64,000 bases of DNA from Omphalotus guepiniiformis. Taxonomy: Eukaryota; Basidiomycota; Agaricomycetes; Agaricales; Omphalotaceae. Every line of letters starts with the position of its first letter. Positions within the stretch are counted from its first letter, which is position 1. The notes beneath the pieces are model-generated. The model worked only from the letters and a program-made list of their open reading frames with translations, had not been told where the DNA came from and did not search any database. A program made the position numbers and the translations under genes. Location: the NCBI GenBank assembly GCA_028554645.1, contig JAQOOI010000047.1, forward strand, positions 186,001 to 250,000, read 5' to 3'. Below, one piece after another: positions 17,860-27,423 of this stretch.

Positions 17860-19298
17860 TGTCTACTGATACTTCTTCTGTTGACGTCCAGTTTCTCGTG
17901 GAAGAGGTAGCACCTCTTTACAAGTCGTTTAGCGAGCGTCGAGTCAAACGTGGTGCCGACGATGCTAATCGCGTCGCGATGTCGTGTGCACAAAAACTCG
18001 CAAGTTTTCTAATGTTCTGCCTTCTGTTCCTGCGCCTTACTTCACTCTTTTTAGCTCGAGCTCTGGAAAGCTCACCCTGATGCCGCGTTGGCTAACGCTG
18101 ACATTCGTACTTTCACTCTGTTCTTCTTTGAACAACTGCCGCGGGACCCAGTTACCGCGAAGTATACACCAACTCATCATTTACTTGGTCCGTACCGCGG
18201 TAAATGTGTTCAGTTTGGTAAACCCAAGGAGGTTCCCAAAGTCGCCGCGGCTGGTCCTGTTCCAACTGCTGTAACCCCAGTGCCCGTCAAAGGCAAAGGT
18301 CGCGTTCGTACTAGCCGCCGCGTAAGTAATCAGTTCTTTTTCTTGAATAACCACTGGTACTAAAACTTTTTCCTAGATTCGCAAGCGTATTGCATCCCAA
18401 GCTCGTATTGATAGTAGTGACGAGGAGGTTGACGACGACGCGGCGGGTAGCGATATTGCTATGGGTGACGATGAATCCCCCTCTATTGCAGATTCCACTA
18501 CTAATACCACGGTAGGTCGCCACCCTACCCCGAGCCAGCTTGCTCTGTTGCTAAAACTATGTACCTCGCTTCAGACTCTCGACCTCGCAGCAGTTGAAGA
18601 AGTTACCCGCGTTGCCCCCTTTACTCCAAAGGTTGAGCCTAGCGTCGCGGCAGTTAAAAGGGTACGACCACCATTCCTTCTCCCAATGTTATTCTGACTT
18701 AACGCTCCTTTCATAGCCTCACGCGTCGACTAATCACCTCGTAAGATATCTCCACTTTTCTGAGATACCACGCATGCTTATTACTTCACGGCAATACCTT
18801 AAGGCAGTTGCCGCGGTGGATAAGAGTACCATCAATCCTCCTGCCAAGAAAGCTAAGATGGAGGTGGTTAGTGTCGCGGCAGCTCCTCCTACTTGGGCGC
18901 ACAACTTCTCTATGCTCGATCCACCTCTGGCACCCCCTAGTACGTGTCACGTTTTCATACCGCCGCTAGCGACTTTTCAACTAACCTATCTTTTGGTAGA
19001 CCCTGTCTCCACTTTCTCTAACTCGGTTGTGCAGTCACTCGTTGATCGTGCCAATCTCGCGGTGCTCGAACCCGTTAGTGGGCCTACTGATCGTAGCCTC
19101 ACCATGCTGGAGTTCGAGACTCGCTCTAAACTTATCGCGGTCAACCATCAGATCAGTCTCCAGCTCCAAATGCGGGATTTGCTGATGAAGAGCTACCAGA
19201 GCATCGCGTCGCAGCAGAAGGAGCTGGTTAATAAAACTAACGTTCCCCTTATCGATATGACTGGCGACGAAGATATGCCCTCCGTGACTGATACTTGA
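17860..19298 (+). CDS. Cargo gene B: unknown protein, six exons
   Basis: ATG is at 17860. Proposed exons are 17860-17999, 18055-18321, 18377-18661, 18717-18740, 18804-18939 and 19000-19298. The first intron uses a GC donor (GCAAGT), the others GT. Reading phase is kept through all joins and ends with VTDT and TGA. The N-terminal part (LELWKAHPDAALANADIRTFTLFFFEQLPRD split over two exons) looks globular. A basic patch (RTSRRIRKR), an acidic stretch (SSDEEVDDDAAGSD) and a helical C-terminus follow. No known family recognised. It is convergent with pol (19519) 220 bp downstream, as expected for an antisense cargo gene placed after pol. Confidence 0.65.
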
Positions 19299-19518
19299 AC
19301 TGCTTCTGGAACTTTTCTTGTGCTTCCGCGACACTTTTTAATCTTCTTGTCGTGAATAGAGGTACCGCGTAACTTTCCGTTTCCCTTCCGCACTTGTATT
19401 CAACTATCGCGTAAACTTATTTATTTCCAATTTGTCGCGTATATTTCAACATAACACGTACAGATCATACACTCGTTTTTATAATAAAACTGCCATGTGG
19501 CCCTATCTTTTGAGTGAT

Positions 19519-22500
19519 TTACTGAAAGATCTTCGGCTTCGATATCCAGTGCTTCGCGTCGTATACTGAAACGTCCGCGTGAATTTCACCATCTAGGTCT
19601 GCTTGATCGTGTTCTACGGATAAATCTTCTTCTTCTTCTTCTAGACCTTGTTCAATTCTCAACAAGCCATCTTCTGACAAACCAATCAACTCACTTAGGT
19701 TCTCAGGGAGTTCAATGTGCGACCTTGGCCAATATGGAATTACGCGGAAGGCTCCGATTTTATTCTGGAACACCGCACCATTTAGGTCTGCCACAATGTA
19801 ACTGCCACCTGTGGTACGCCTGAGTACTACCATAGGTCCTAAATAGCGCGGCTTCGTTTTAGAGTTCAAAGATTTTTCAATCTGAGTATTCCTAACTAAT
19901 ACCAAACTACCTGGCTTAAACGCGTAGTCTTTAATAACATACTTATACTCTTTTTCGAACTTTAACAACCGTGACCTTTTCTCGCGTGTTACGCGTTCCC
20001 GCAATTCAACTACGTGCTTCGCGTGCTTAGCCAATGCTTTTGCCCGTAGTCCAATTAGTTCCGCGTCACTTATGAAATGATCAGGATATTCTACAAGCCA
20101 TGTTGCCTCAACGATATCAAAAGGTAGCGAGGGGTGCGCACCAGTTACTGCGAAGAATGGGGAGCACCCAAATCTCTTTCTTATGGTACACCTATCAGCC
20201 CACATTACTAAGTAGAAATAGTAAAACCATTTTGAATCGTCACCTCCCGCGGCCTTTATGAGACTGTGTCGCACATCATAATGCGCGTGTTCCACAATAC
20301 CGTTGGCTTGGGAGTTATAAGGTGATATGCGAATACCGCGCACGCCATATTTCTTCTCTAACCATTCCAACGCCTTTAGAAAAGGTCCGCCATTATCTGT
20401 TACTATCTCTATAAGACAGCCCCAGCGGCATATAATTTCTTCCCACAACCACTGCCCAATCGCTCTTGCGGACTCTGCTTTCAACGGTCTTCCTTCCATC
20501 CAGCCGGTTAACGCGCACCTACCATGTACAATCAGCTTGTAGCCATTCGACGCCGGCATATACATGGTGTCAGCGTGAATTTTCTGAAAGATTGACGGTG
20601 TCTTCGTCTCGGTAGGAGGAATCCTGATCTTTGTCTTTTGTCTTACTTGGCACGTATGACAGGTCTTCACATACTCATAGATGTCTTTCTCCATTTCAGG
20701 CCACCAAAAGTGTTCCATAAGTAAGGATTTAGTAGCGAAGAAGCCGCGGTGCCCCAGACTATCATGACAAGCATGGATCATGGCGACGCGACGCGACTTC
20801 TCAACTACCAGCTTATGTTTTGCCTCAATTCCACGTCGATAGAGTTTTCCGTCTTGTATAAAGAAGTTCCGCGCTAACCTTAAAAAGTTCTTGAAGCGTT
20901 TGTTATTCTCATAGCCTACAGGCCTCTTAGAAGTGTCTGTTAGCCATTTGAAAACCTCCGCGACTGTTTTATCTTGGTTTATCGCTCCCTTCGATCGCTT
21001 AGACTCATCATACTCTGTTTCGTCAATATGCTCTGGTGGCTCCTCGAGTTCTGGTACTTCACTAGCCAAGTTCGCGGCTACAAACTGTTTTACTTCTGGT
21101 ATGTCGCGGAACTCTCGTTCTTGCTTATAAGCACGCGTCAATTCTTCCTTAAAGTCGTCTACCGACGCGGCTAAACCAGTCATATAATTACTTTTCCATT
21201 CCTCTTTCTCATCAACTAATACTTGCGCGTAACCATGCTTAGAGTCAATCTTATCTACAAACTCCTCTAATTTATAGGGTTCTTGAACTTCACCATCTTC
21301 AGGATTGTCATACTCATCGTCTCCTACTTGCTTATCCCACCGTGATAGTCCATCAGGTCCGTGAACCTTGCCTGGTACGTGCTTCAGTTTAAAATGAAAC
21401 ATCATGATCGACTCTATCCACCTATTTATCGCGGCGTTTGGCATTTGATCAGGATGCTCTAACATGCCTTTAATGTACTTCACGTCAGTTTCGATTATAA
21501 GGTTGCGAATACCAAACAACCAATACTGGCACGCTCGTAACGCGCGATACAAACCAAACAACTCCCGTTTCGGCTGTGAAAACCTAGCTTCGCGATCGCT
21601 TAGTGTAATCGAACCGAATCTGGAGTAGAACCTTCGTCGCGGATTCTCTGGATCCACTTGACAAATATAGAACCCAACCGCTTTCCACGACGTATCTACT
21701 GCCAATATAACAGGGTCTTCCACATCATACTTTAGTGGTCGTAATGCCTTGCTATTCTTTACTGCCTCTTTCAACTTTGCCAACGCGTCACTTTGCTCTT
21801 GTCGCCATTCGAACGGAATATCTTTACGCGTAAATCGGGTTAAAGGCTCCGCGATCTTTGCATAGTCTTTGACGAACATTCTTACTAGTCCCGCGGTGCC
21901 TAAGAATGGTCTTATATCCTTCTCTTCTAGGATATTCTCAGGTCCACCCCAGTTGGTAATAGTTTTCGCTCGTTCCGGGTCGATCTCTCTTCCTTCTCGT
22001 GTACACCTATGTCCGACCACGGTAATCTCGCTTTTACACAATACAGCTTTGGGGCCTGAGAAAGTCCCACCACAGTACTTCATTCTTTGAATGACTCTAT
22101 TCATATTGGTGAAATGTTCCCAAATAAACCTCCGTATCCCATCATTACCAGGAATGGTCTCGTACGTACCATCTTCACTTTGATAAGTCGTTTCAGGACC
22201 GCGTACAGGAACATCATCGATGTATGGTTGCGTAAACTCCGGGATCTCTTCTTGTAATATGTGTGTTACATCATCGTGGAAGATTGGTACTGAATTCGTC
22301 CATCCCATCGGTAGTGTTACTAACCTCAGGGCTCCAAAGGGAGTCTGGAATGTAGTTAAGTCTCGCGATGCTATTGCCAACTCTCTTTCATCATAGCCAA
22401 CATATAAATCTAGAATTCCTCCACAAGCTCTACCACAGAATTTCTCCGCGAGCTCTTCAGTAGCAGGCGGTATACCAGAATGTGCTATTGTTACCGCGTT

Positions 22501-23490
22501 CAACGGTTCCAAACTATGTACTAGTCGAATACTCTTTCCGTCTTTCTTTAACACCGCGAACCATTTCGATCGGTAAGACGAGTTCGATGGTTCGTAAACT
22601 CCCGCGTCAATCTTTCGTCTAACTGCCGCGCATACTTCATTAAAAATACCAGGGGGAATAGGAATGTTCCTCTCAACCCAAGGTGTATGAGGTATCACGG
22701 GCATCTCTACTGAAGGAAAGAAATCTGTTCTGAATCTTCCGCGTTCACTGTCGTCCCACGCGAACCCTTTCTCTTGCTGCATCATCATATGATGCATCAA
22801 CTTCCGTTCTTCTGGCCAAAGGAACTCTTCCTTATGTATCTCGTCTATTATCTCTTTACGTTCCTGAGTATACCTACCAGTCGGCGTGAATTCTGGAGGA
22901 TTAGGCGAAAGCTGCGGCATATCAGCCAATGGATCTCCTTTAATCTCTCTTATGATTCTAAACTTCGATGGTAAATCTCCTAGAACAGGGCGTGTTTTCA
23001 ACGCGACAGGTTTGTATTTCTTCCCTGCCAAGATACTAACTGGTTCGTAATGTTCCTTCCACAGCCGCGATGCGTGCCTCCTCACTTGATCTTTCATATC
23101 AGGGGATACATCAAGCATCGCGATGCTCCTTACATCAAACAGGGGAATTTGTTGTAACTCTTCTACGCCGTCTTCTAGCTCTACTTCTTGCACCGTGAAA
23201 TTTGCTTGAGAGTACGCGGCAGGATTTTGCGCTCCATACACCGAACTCAAATAGGATCTCAATACGGGTTTCGTCGTTTCTTTATCACTTTTTAGATCAA
23301 TATACTTCTCCGCGGCAGATAAGTATAGATCGCGTAACTCTCGCTTCTCAAACTTTGATTTTTGCTCTTCGTTTATATCTGCAAATACTACATCACTTAT
23401 GCCAATGGGAATACCTTCGTCATTTAATTCAAAAACCACCGCGGCTTCTCCTTGATCTGGGATCAATTCCTCGAAGCTGCTGAAAAACCC
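19519..23490 (-). CDS. pol: Gypsy-B copy 2 Pol: RT, RNase H, integrase (complete)
   Basis: The frame is entered from the slippery site 23484-23490; the first codon of the purely open part is TTG, so there is no start of its own. About 1315 residues follow. RT has DKLG-less core LVHSLEPLNAV and catalytic QPYIDD (residue about 415). RNase H contains DTSWKAVGF and RELFGLYRALR (about 590-680). Integrase has an HX4H..CX2C zinc finger (HDSLGH ... CHTC, about 900-945) and a D,D35E triad (DTMYM, TDNGG, then E in NGIVEH; about 965-1055). The tail is acidic, with no chromodomain seen. It is the only full-length pol in the window. Confidence 0.92.
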   Translation of the reverse strand, partial: GFFSSFEELIPDQGEAAVVFELNDEGIPIGISDVVFADINEEQKSKFEKRELRDLYLSAAEKYIDLKSDKETTKPVLRSYLSSVYGAQNPAAYSQANFTVQEVELEDGVEELQQIPLFDVRSIAMLDVSPDMKDQVRRHASRLWKEHYEPVSILAGKKYKPVALKTRPVLGDLPSKFRIIREIKGDPLADMPQLSPNPPEFTPTGRYTQERKEIIDEIHKEEFLWPEERKLMHHMMMQQEKGFAWDDSERGRFRTDFFPSVEMPVIPHTPWVERNIPIPPGIFNEVCAAVRRKIDAGVYEPSNSSYRSKWFAVLKKDGKSIRLVHSLEPLNAVTIAHSGIPPATEELAEKFCGRACGGILDLYVGYDERELAIASRDLTTFQTPFGALRLVTLPMGWTNSVPIFHDDVTHILQEEIPEFTQPYIDDVPVRGPETTYQSEDGTYETIPGNDGIRRFIWEHFTNMNRVIQRMKYCGGTFSGPKAVLCKSEITVVGHRCTREGREIDPERAKTITNWGGPENILEEKDIRPFLGTAGLVRMFVKDYAKIAEPLTRFTRKDIPFEWRQEQSDALAKLKEAVKNSKALRPLKYDVEDPVILAVDTSWKAVGFYICQVDPENPRRRFYSRFGSITLSDREARFSQPKRELFGLYRALRACQYWLFGIRNLIIETDVKYIKGMLEHPDQMPNAAINRWIESIMMFHFKLKHVPGKVHGPDGLSRWDKQVGDDEYDNPEDGEVQEPYKLEEFVDKIDSKHGYAQVLVDEKEEWKSNYMTGLAASVDDFKEELTRAYKQEREFRDIPEVKQFVAANLASEVPELEEPPEHIDETEYDESKRSKGAINQDKTVAEVFKWLTDTSKRPVGYENNKRFKNFLRLARNFFIQDGKLYRRGIEAKHKLVVEKSRRVAMIHACHDSLGHRGFFATKSLLMEHFWWPEMEKDIYEYVKTCHTCQVRQKTKIRIPPTETKTPSIFQKIHADTMYMPASNGYKLIVHGRCALTGWMEGRPLKAESARAIGQWLWEEIICRWGCLIEIVTDNGGPFLKALEWLEKKYGVRGIRISPYNSQANGIVEHAHYDVRHSLIKAAGGDDSKWFYYFYLVMWADRCTIRKRFGCSPFFAVTGAHPSLPFDIVEATWLVEYPDHFISDAELIGLRAKALAKHAKHVVELRERVTREKRSRLLKFEKEYKYVIKDYAFKPGSLVLVRNTQIEKSLNSKTKPRYLGPMVVLRRTTGGSYIVADLNGAVFQNKIGAFRVIPYWPRSHIELPENLSELIGLSEDGLLRIEQGLEEEEEDLSVEHDQADLDGEIHADVSVYDAKHWISKPKIFQ
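23484..23490 (-). promoter_or_regulatory. -1 frameshift heptamer G GGT TTT, pro to pol, copy 2
   Basis: It has the same register as in copy 1: CAG GGT TTT TCA in the protease frame. A hairpin TTGATC-CCA-GATCAA is at 23452-23466 with outer CTTC/GAAG pairing starting about 7 nt after the heptamer. The spacing suits a frameshift stimulator. Confidence 0.78.
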
Positions 23491-24677
23491 TGAGTCTGTT
23501 CCTTGTCTTTGCTTATAGGTACAGAACCTTTCCCTCGCTCATAGGTAGGTACAACAGCTCGCTTCTTAGTGTTAGGGTCCTGAATAACGAGGTCCTGCGT
23601 TCCATCTGCATGATTATCCACTAAACTCTCCGTGATCGTGTCAAAAGGCCGTCCCAGTAGCAATTCATACGCGGGGTCTCGAATTACGTGTACTTGTAAG
23701 TACACGGTGATTCCGCCTAGTAAGAATGGTACATTACGCGCCAATCCCAAAGACTTCTCAACACCCTTGTTAGCCGATTGCATAAAGATTACTATGTCCG
23801 GGTCCCACGATAAACCTGCTTCGCGAGCTCTTTTCTCCGATATAGAGATAATCTGTGAACCCGAGTCTAGTAGACTTTCGATCTTCGCGGTACCATTTAC
23901 CAAAGGATACACGCATCGAAGCGACTCTGAATCTCTTGCCACGTAGATCTGAATTGGGTTATCTTTGCTTCCCAGGCTTTCCACGTACTGTTCAACTGGA
24001 TCACTAATCACAACCGCTCCTGCTGGAAGGTCTCCTTCCGCCTGTTTCAGAACAAAAACTTCCGCGGTGACATTAAGGTCAGCTAACGCGACTGTATTTG
24101 CTGTTACGTGAACCTCTCCTACATTTTCCTCACTAAAAGGTAATAGGGGGCTTTTGGCTAGGATCTCTCTCAAACCTCCCGCGGTCTCTTCAGGCTTCAA
24201 TTTGACTCTTGACTTGATTGTTCCTCTGAGTGAAATTTCTGATTCCACTACTGTTTCTTCCGCGTCAGGATGTTTAGTTAACGGAATAACAGGAGACTCC
24301 GCGGCCTTCTCATTCCTTGTCTTCCAAATTATCCCCCTCGGGTTCTCTAACCGCTCTTTCTGAGCTTTCAGTTTCTCTTGCTCAGTTGGCGAATACGACA
24401 CATCAGGTACGTTCGCGTAAGGAACCTCTGGTACGCGGCTCTTCTTCACTACTGTAGGTAGCGGAGGCATCTCGACACCATCGAATCTCAAACGTTTTTT
24501 CCCTCTTGACCAACTCCTTATACTTATCTTTCTCTAGGCTCGCGTCCTTCTCAGGTTCCGCGTCCTTTTCTTTCCACAACCGTCGTTCATTACCCTTGTT
24601 TTCAGTATCATTCTCAGGTGCCGCGGCCCTAACAGGATTTTTCTCTTTTGTAGGGGCCTGGCTTTCCATCCTCGAAC

Positions 24678-26441
24678 TTACCGAAAACCCTCCTCGAACC
24701 TTCCTTTCTCATTGTTACTAACTGCCACGTTACTTATTGAATCTCTTGCCGACCCTCGAATATAGGCCGCGCTGAGATTGGATTCTAACACCCTTTCTTG
24801 AGCACGCTTCGCCTCTTCATATTCTTGCCAAACTCTAGTGTACTGTTTATTGTACGACTCGACCTCCTCTAGTTGCATCTGTAGTACCTCAACCTGAGAA
24901 GCTTGTACTTTCTTTTCAGACAGTCTTCGGTCCACAAAGTCTTTCTGAGGAGGCCCATTTGGAGCTTTCTGTGCTACTGGCTCTCCATCTGGCATACAAG
25001 TGATCCCTTCTTTCAAAATGATCTTTCCATCATCTACGTACTGCTTGCGTACCATACATTGCCCTGCCATATGTCCGTTTAAGCCACAGAACCAACACGT
25101 CGCGGCTCGAAAGTAGTCGGGACGGTTGTCATTCAACGCGGTTCTCCCGTAGTCCCGCGGCGCCATATAGGGTATACGTTCTGGATGCCTGGTACCGCTA
25201 CTCGTTCCAGGTGCCGCGAGCTTTAATTGCTCTAGCAGTTTACCCATCATTTCTTCTTCTCTCGCGGCTCTCTGGGTAAGGTTCTTTGTTTGAATCGTGA
25301 TTAGATCTTTCAATTCCGCCACCCATCCTTCCGTTTGCTCATGCTTCACTTTTTCTACTTTCTTTCCTCTATCTTCCTTCGCGGACCTTACGTTCCCAAG
25401 ACTAATTACTTCCTCAACCTGAGATCTCGCGTTAAATTCTGCCTCGTCCAGAATCTCTTCTGCTGTATAGGCATCATCTCTCGGTCTAGCCTCTGCAGGT
25501 GGGTTCGCACGCTTTTGTAACTTCAAAGTCAACGTGATGGATCTCCAAAATTCATCTTCAAACATTCCGCGGAGGACTCTGACAATTTCTCTGTTAGTAT
25601 ACAACGCGGTCGTAGTGTAGTGCTTAAGGAACGGCCTTAGGGTATTCCTCATTCTTAATACATCTTCGAGATCTTCCATCGTTATATTCTTATACTTCTT
25701 CGCGGCTCTTTCGAATTTTGCGAAGGAGAAAGTTCCCTCGTCCGATCCTCCATCATAACTCTTCAAAATCTCGTCGCGGAACTCGATAAACGTCCCTTCC
25801 TCTTTCTCGTACGTAGGCAACGCCTTCCATTGTTCTCTTATAGTTGCGGGTAGGTAACGCAACGCGACTGATTTCTTATCCGCTTCTTCCTCTATTTTGA
25901 AATCTTGGATAATATCCTCAATCTCCCCCAGATAGTCTCTGACGTCGTCTACATCATGATCGCGACGCAAATCTGGTGCTCCACGTTCTCTTCTCCTCGG
26001 AATCTTATCCATAGCCGGCATTTTTATGATATTTTCTTGAATTATAGGTAAAATAGGTGCAGAGTTCGGTGAAATTTGTAAATCAAATAGAAGTGTGTGG
26101 ACTTCGGATAGTTCCTCGTCCGAATGAGAATGTCTATCAATAGTTGGTGGGACTACTGAGTTTCGACGCGACGGTGGGTCTGGCCTAGGAAATTGAATTG
26201 AAGTACCTTCTCCGTAATCAGATAGTTCTTCGTCAAAGTTCCGCGACTGTCTAATACTCGAATCTTCCGCGTCAACTACGTTAATCGATTCTCGGGGTTG
26301 AGCAACAACTTCAGGATGTGACTTCCTGTAGCTACTAACTCTTTTGATTGCCTTTGCACGTGCTAACGACTCTCTGGTATTCTCTACCGTTGAAGGCCGT
26401 GAACTTCGCCTAGACGTTTTGTCTGATTGTTGGTTAGACAA
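24678..26441 (-). CDS. gag: Gypsy-B copy 2 Gag, no ATG at the open-frame start
   Basis: It is almost identical to copy 1 Gag, including the CCHC knuckle CWFCGLNGHMAGQC, the TTG at the listed start and the first ATG at codon 141. What precedes it differs. Instead of an LTR, the minus-strand sequence upstream is the primer-binding site (26511-26530) joined to a piece of cargo gene A with its promoter (26532-27050). Transcription of this gag-pol block would thus start from a duplicated cargo promoter rather than an LTR. A minus-strand TTTTAG acceptor-like site lies in the leader near 26480. Confidence 0.87.
   Translation of the reverse strand: MSNQQSDKTSRRSSRPSTVENTRESLARAKAIKRVSSYRKSHPEVVAQPRESINVVDAEDSSIRQSRNFDEELSDYGEGTSIQFPRPDPPSRRNSVVPPTIDRHSHSDEELSEVHTLLFDLQISPNSAPILPIIQENIIKMPAMDKIPRRRERGAPDLRRDHDVDDVRDYLGEIEDIIQDFKIEEEADKKSVALRYLPATIREQWKALPTYEKEEGTFIEFRDEILKSYDGGSDEGTFSFAKFERAAKKYKNITMEDLEDVLRMRNTLRPFLKHYTTTALYTNREIVRVLRGMFEDEFWRSITLTLKLQKRANPPAEARPRDDAYTAEEILDEAEFNARSQVEEVISLGNVRSAKEDRGKKVEKVKHEQTEGWVAELKDLITIQTKNLTQRAAREEEMMGKLLEQLKLAAPGTSSGTRHPERIPYMAPRDYGRTALNDNRPDYFRAATCWFCGLNGHMAGQCMVRKQYVDDGKIILKEGITCMPDGEPVAQKAPNGPPQKDFVDRRLSEKKVQASQVEVLQMQLEEVESYNKQYTRVWQEYEEAKRAQERVLESNLSAAYIRGSARDSISNVAVSNNEKGRFEEGFR
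24684..24690 (-). promoter_or_regulatory. -1 frameshift heptamer G GGT TTT, gag to pro, copy 2
   Basis: GAG GGT TTT CGG TAA is read in the gag frame, identical to copy 1. The -1 frame is open into the protease ORF and its ATG at 24667-24669. Confidence 0.76.
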
Positions 26442-26531
26442 CCACGACTATAACTCTTCGGTCTCGTACGAAACCTAAAACACTTTACTTAGTTTATTAA
26501 TCAGAAACCCCTCGCGGTGGGCTCCAGATGT

Positions 26532-27050
26532 CGGAACTAACCAGAGCAGATTGACTAGGATGACGAGCACGACGTTTCTTGAGAACAGACAAAGCCTTAT
26601 CACGGCGCTCTCGACGACGGCGTACGGGTGCTAAAGCCTCGGGAATGTTCGAAGGAATGGGAAGTACCACGGAAGGTTGAACGGAAAGTTGCCCGGTACG
26701 GATCTGTTCAAGCAAGATAAGCTCCGCGGCGGATATAGACCGCTGTGAGCTGTCCGGGACGGAAGGCAAAGTAGAAGAGGGTCGAGGCGAAGCATCACGT
26801 CGTCTTCGTTTGTGTACGCGTGAAGTCGAGGGTTGAGAAGAAGGCATAATAAAGGCGGCCTCAGAAGCAGTAGGAGAAAAAGCCTATCAAACGGAGCTAA
26901 GCAAAGAAGACACGCAAAAAGTACCGCGTCACTTACTATTAAAGAGTTATAGTCAAGGGGTTCAGCCTTGATAGGCATAAACCAGTGATGAAAGAGGGAG
27001 CAAAAAGTTGAAGTTCGACACCCGGGCGCTGAAGGTTATATACACCTCGC
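26532..27050 (-). repeat. Inverted copy of the cargo A promoter and first exons, fused to the gag leader
   Basis: Read on the minus strand this matches 15018-15537: CCGCGAGG.GTATATAACC, the 5' UTR, exon 1, intron 1, exon 2, and the first 10 bases of intron 2 (GTTAGTTCCG). It is then joined to CATCTGGAGCC, the LTR end/primer-binding site before gag. The 5' splice site of intron 2 is preserved, so a cargo-gag chimeric transcript is possible. The unspliced frame stops shortly after the join (SSDIWSPPRGVSD). Confidence 0.85.
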
Positions 27051-27423
27051 GGCGATGGGGTCCTCAGAATGGTGCCAGTATCAAGTTCCATTCCTAGAAG
27101 ACGCGAGAGCAAAAGTTTGATGTATTACACACTTATTCAGGGTACGACATACAGCTTTGACAAAGAAGCGATGGCAATCCATTAACTGAATAACCGGTAT
27201 GTCCGGGAACTAACGTAACCGGACGATGAGGAATGAAGAGACGCGGCGATTTACCAATAAGGTAACGTGATGGCATGTGATGTGACAAGAAGGAGGGAGA
27301 GCGCTACATGAGTCAGAAAGAAGTTTGTGATATCCAGAAAAGGGAGGTTGATGCGCCTTTCCGGGATAGACCCTGAGTAGGACCCCAGCGACTGGGACAG
27401 TCGATATTTTAGTCAGGGGGAGA
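27051..27423 (+). other. 3' non-coding region of the 14.9-kb element with polypurine tract
   Basis: No convincing gene is seen. The last bases before LTR 3 (27411-27423) are purine-rich, AGTCAGGGGGAGA, as expected of a plus-strand primer abutting the 3' LTR in + orientation. This supports LTR 3 as a true 3' LTR of a + oriented element. Confidence 0.65.

Larger units (their letters stand above)
23463..24690 (-). pseudogene. pro: Gypsy-B copy 2 protease frame, frameshifted
   Basis: It matches copy 1 protease (9208-10434) almost throughout, but a run of T residues near 24494-24499 has one extra base. The frame from the ATG at 24667-24669 therefore ends early (24403), and the retropepsin part (LLDSGSQIIS, DSG) lies in a second frame. 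The pro-pol heptamer downstream is intact. Gag-Pro-Pol synthesis from this copy should fail unless supplied in trans. Confidence 0.85.
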
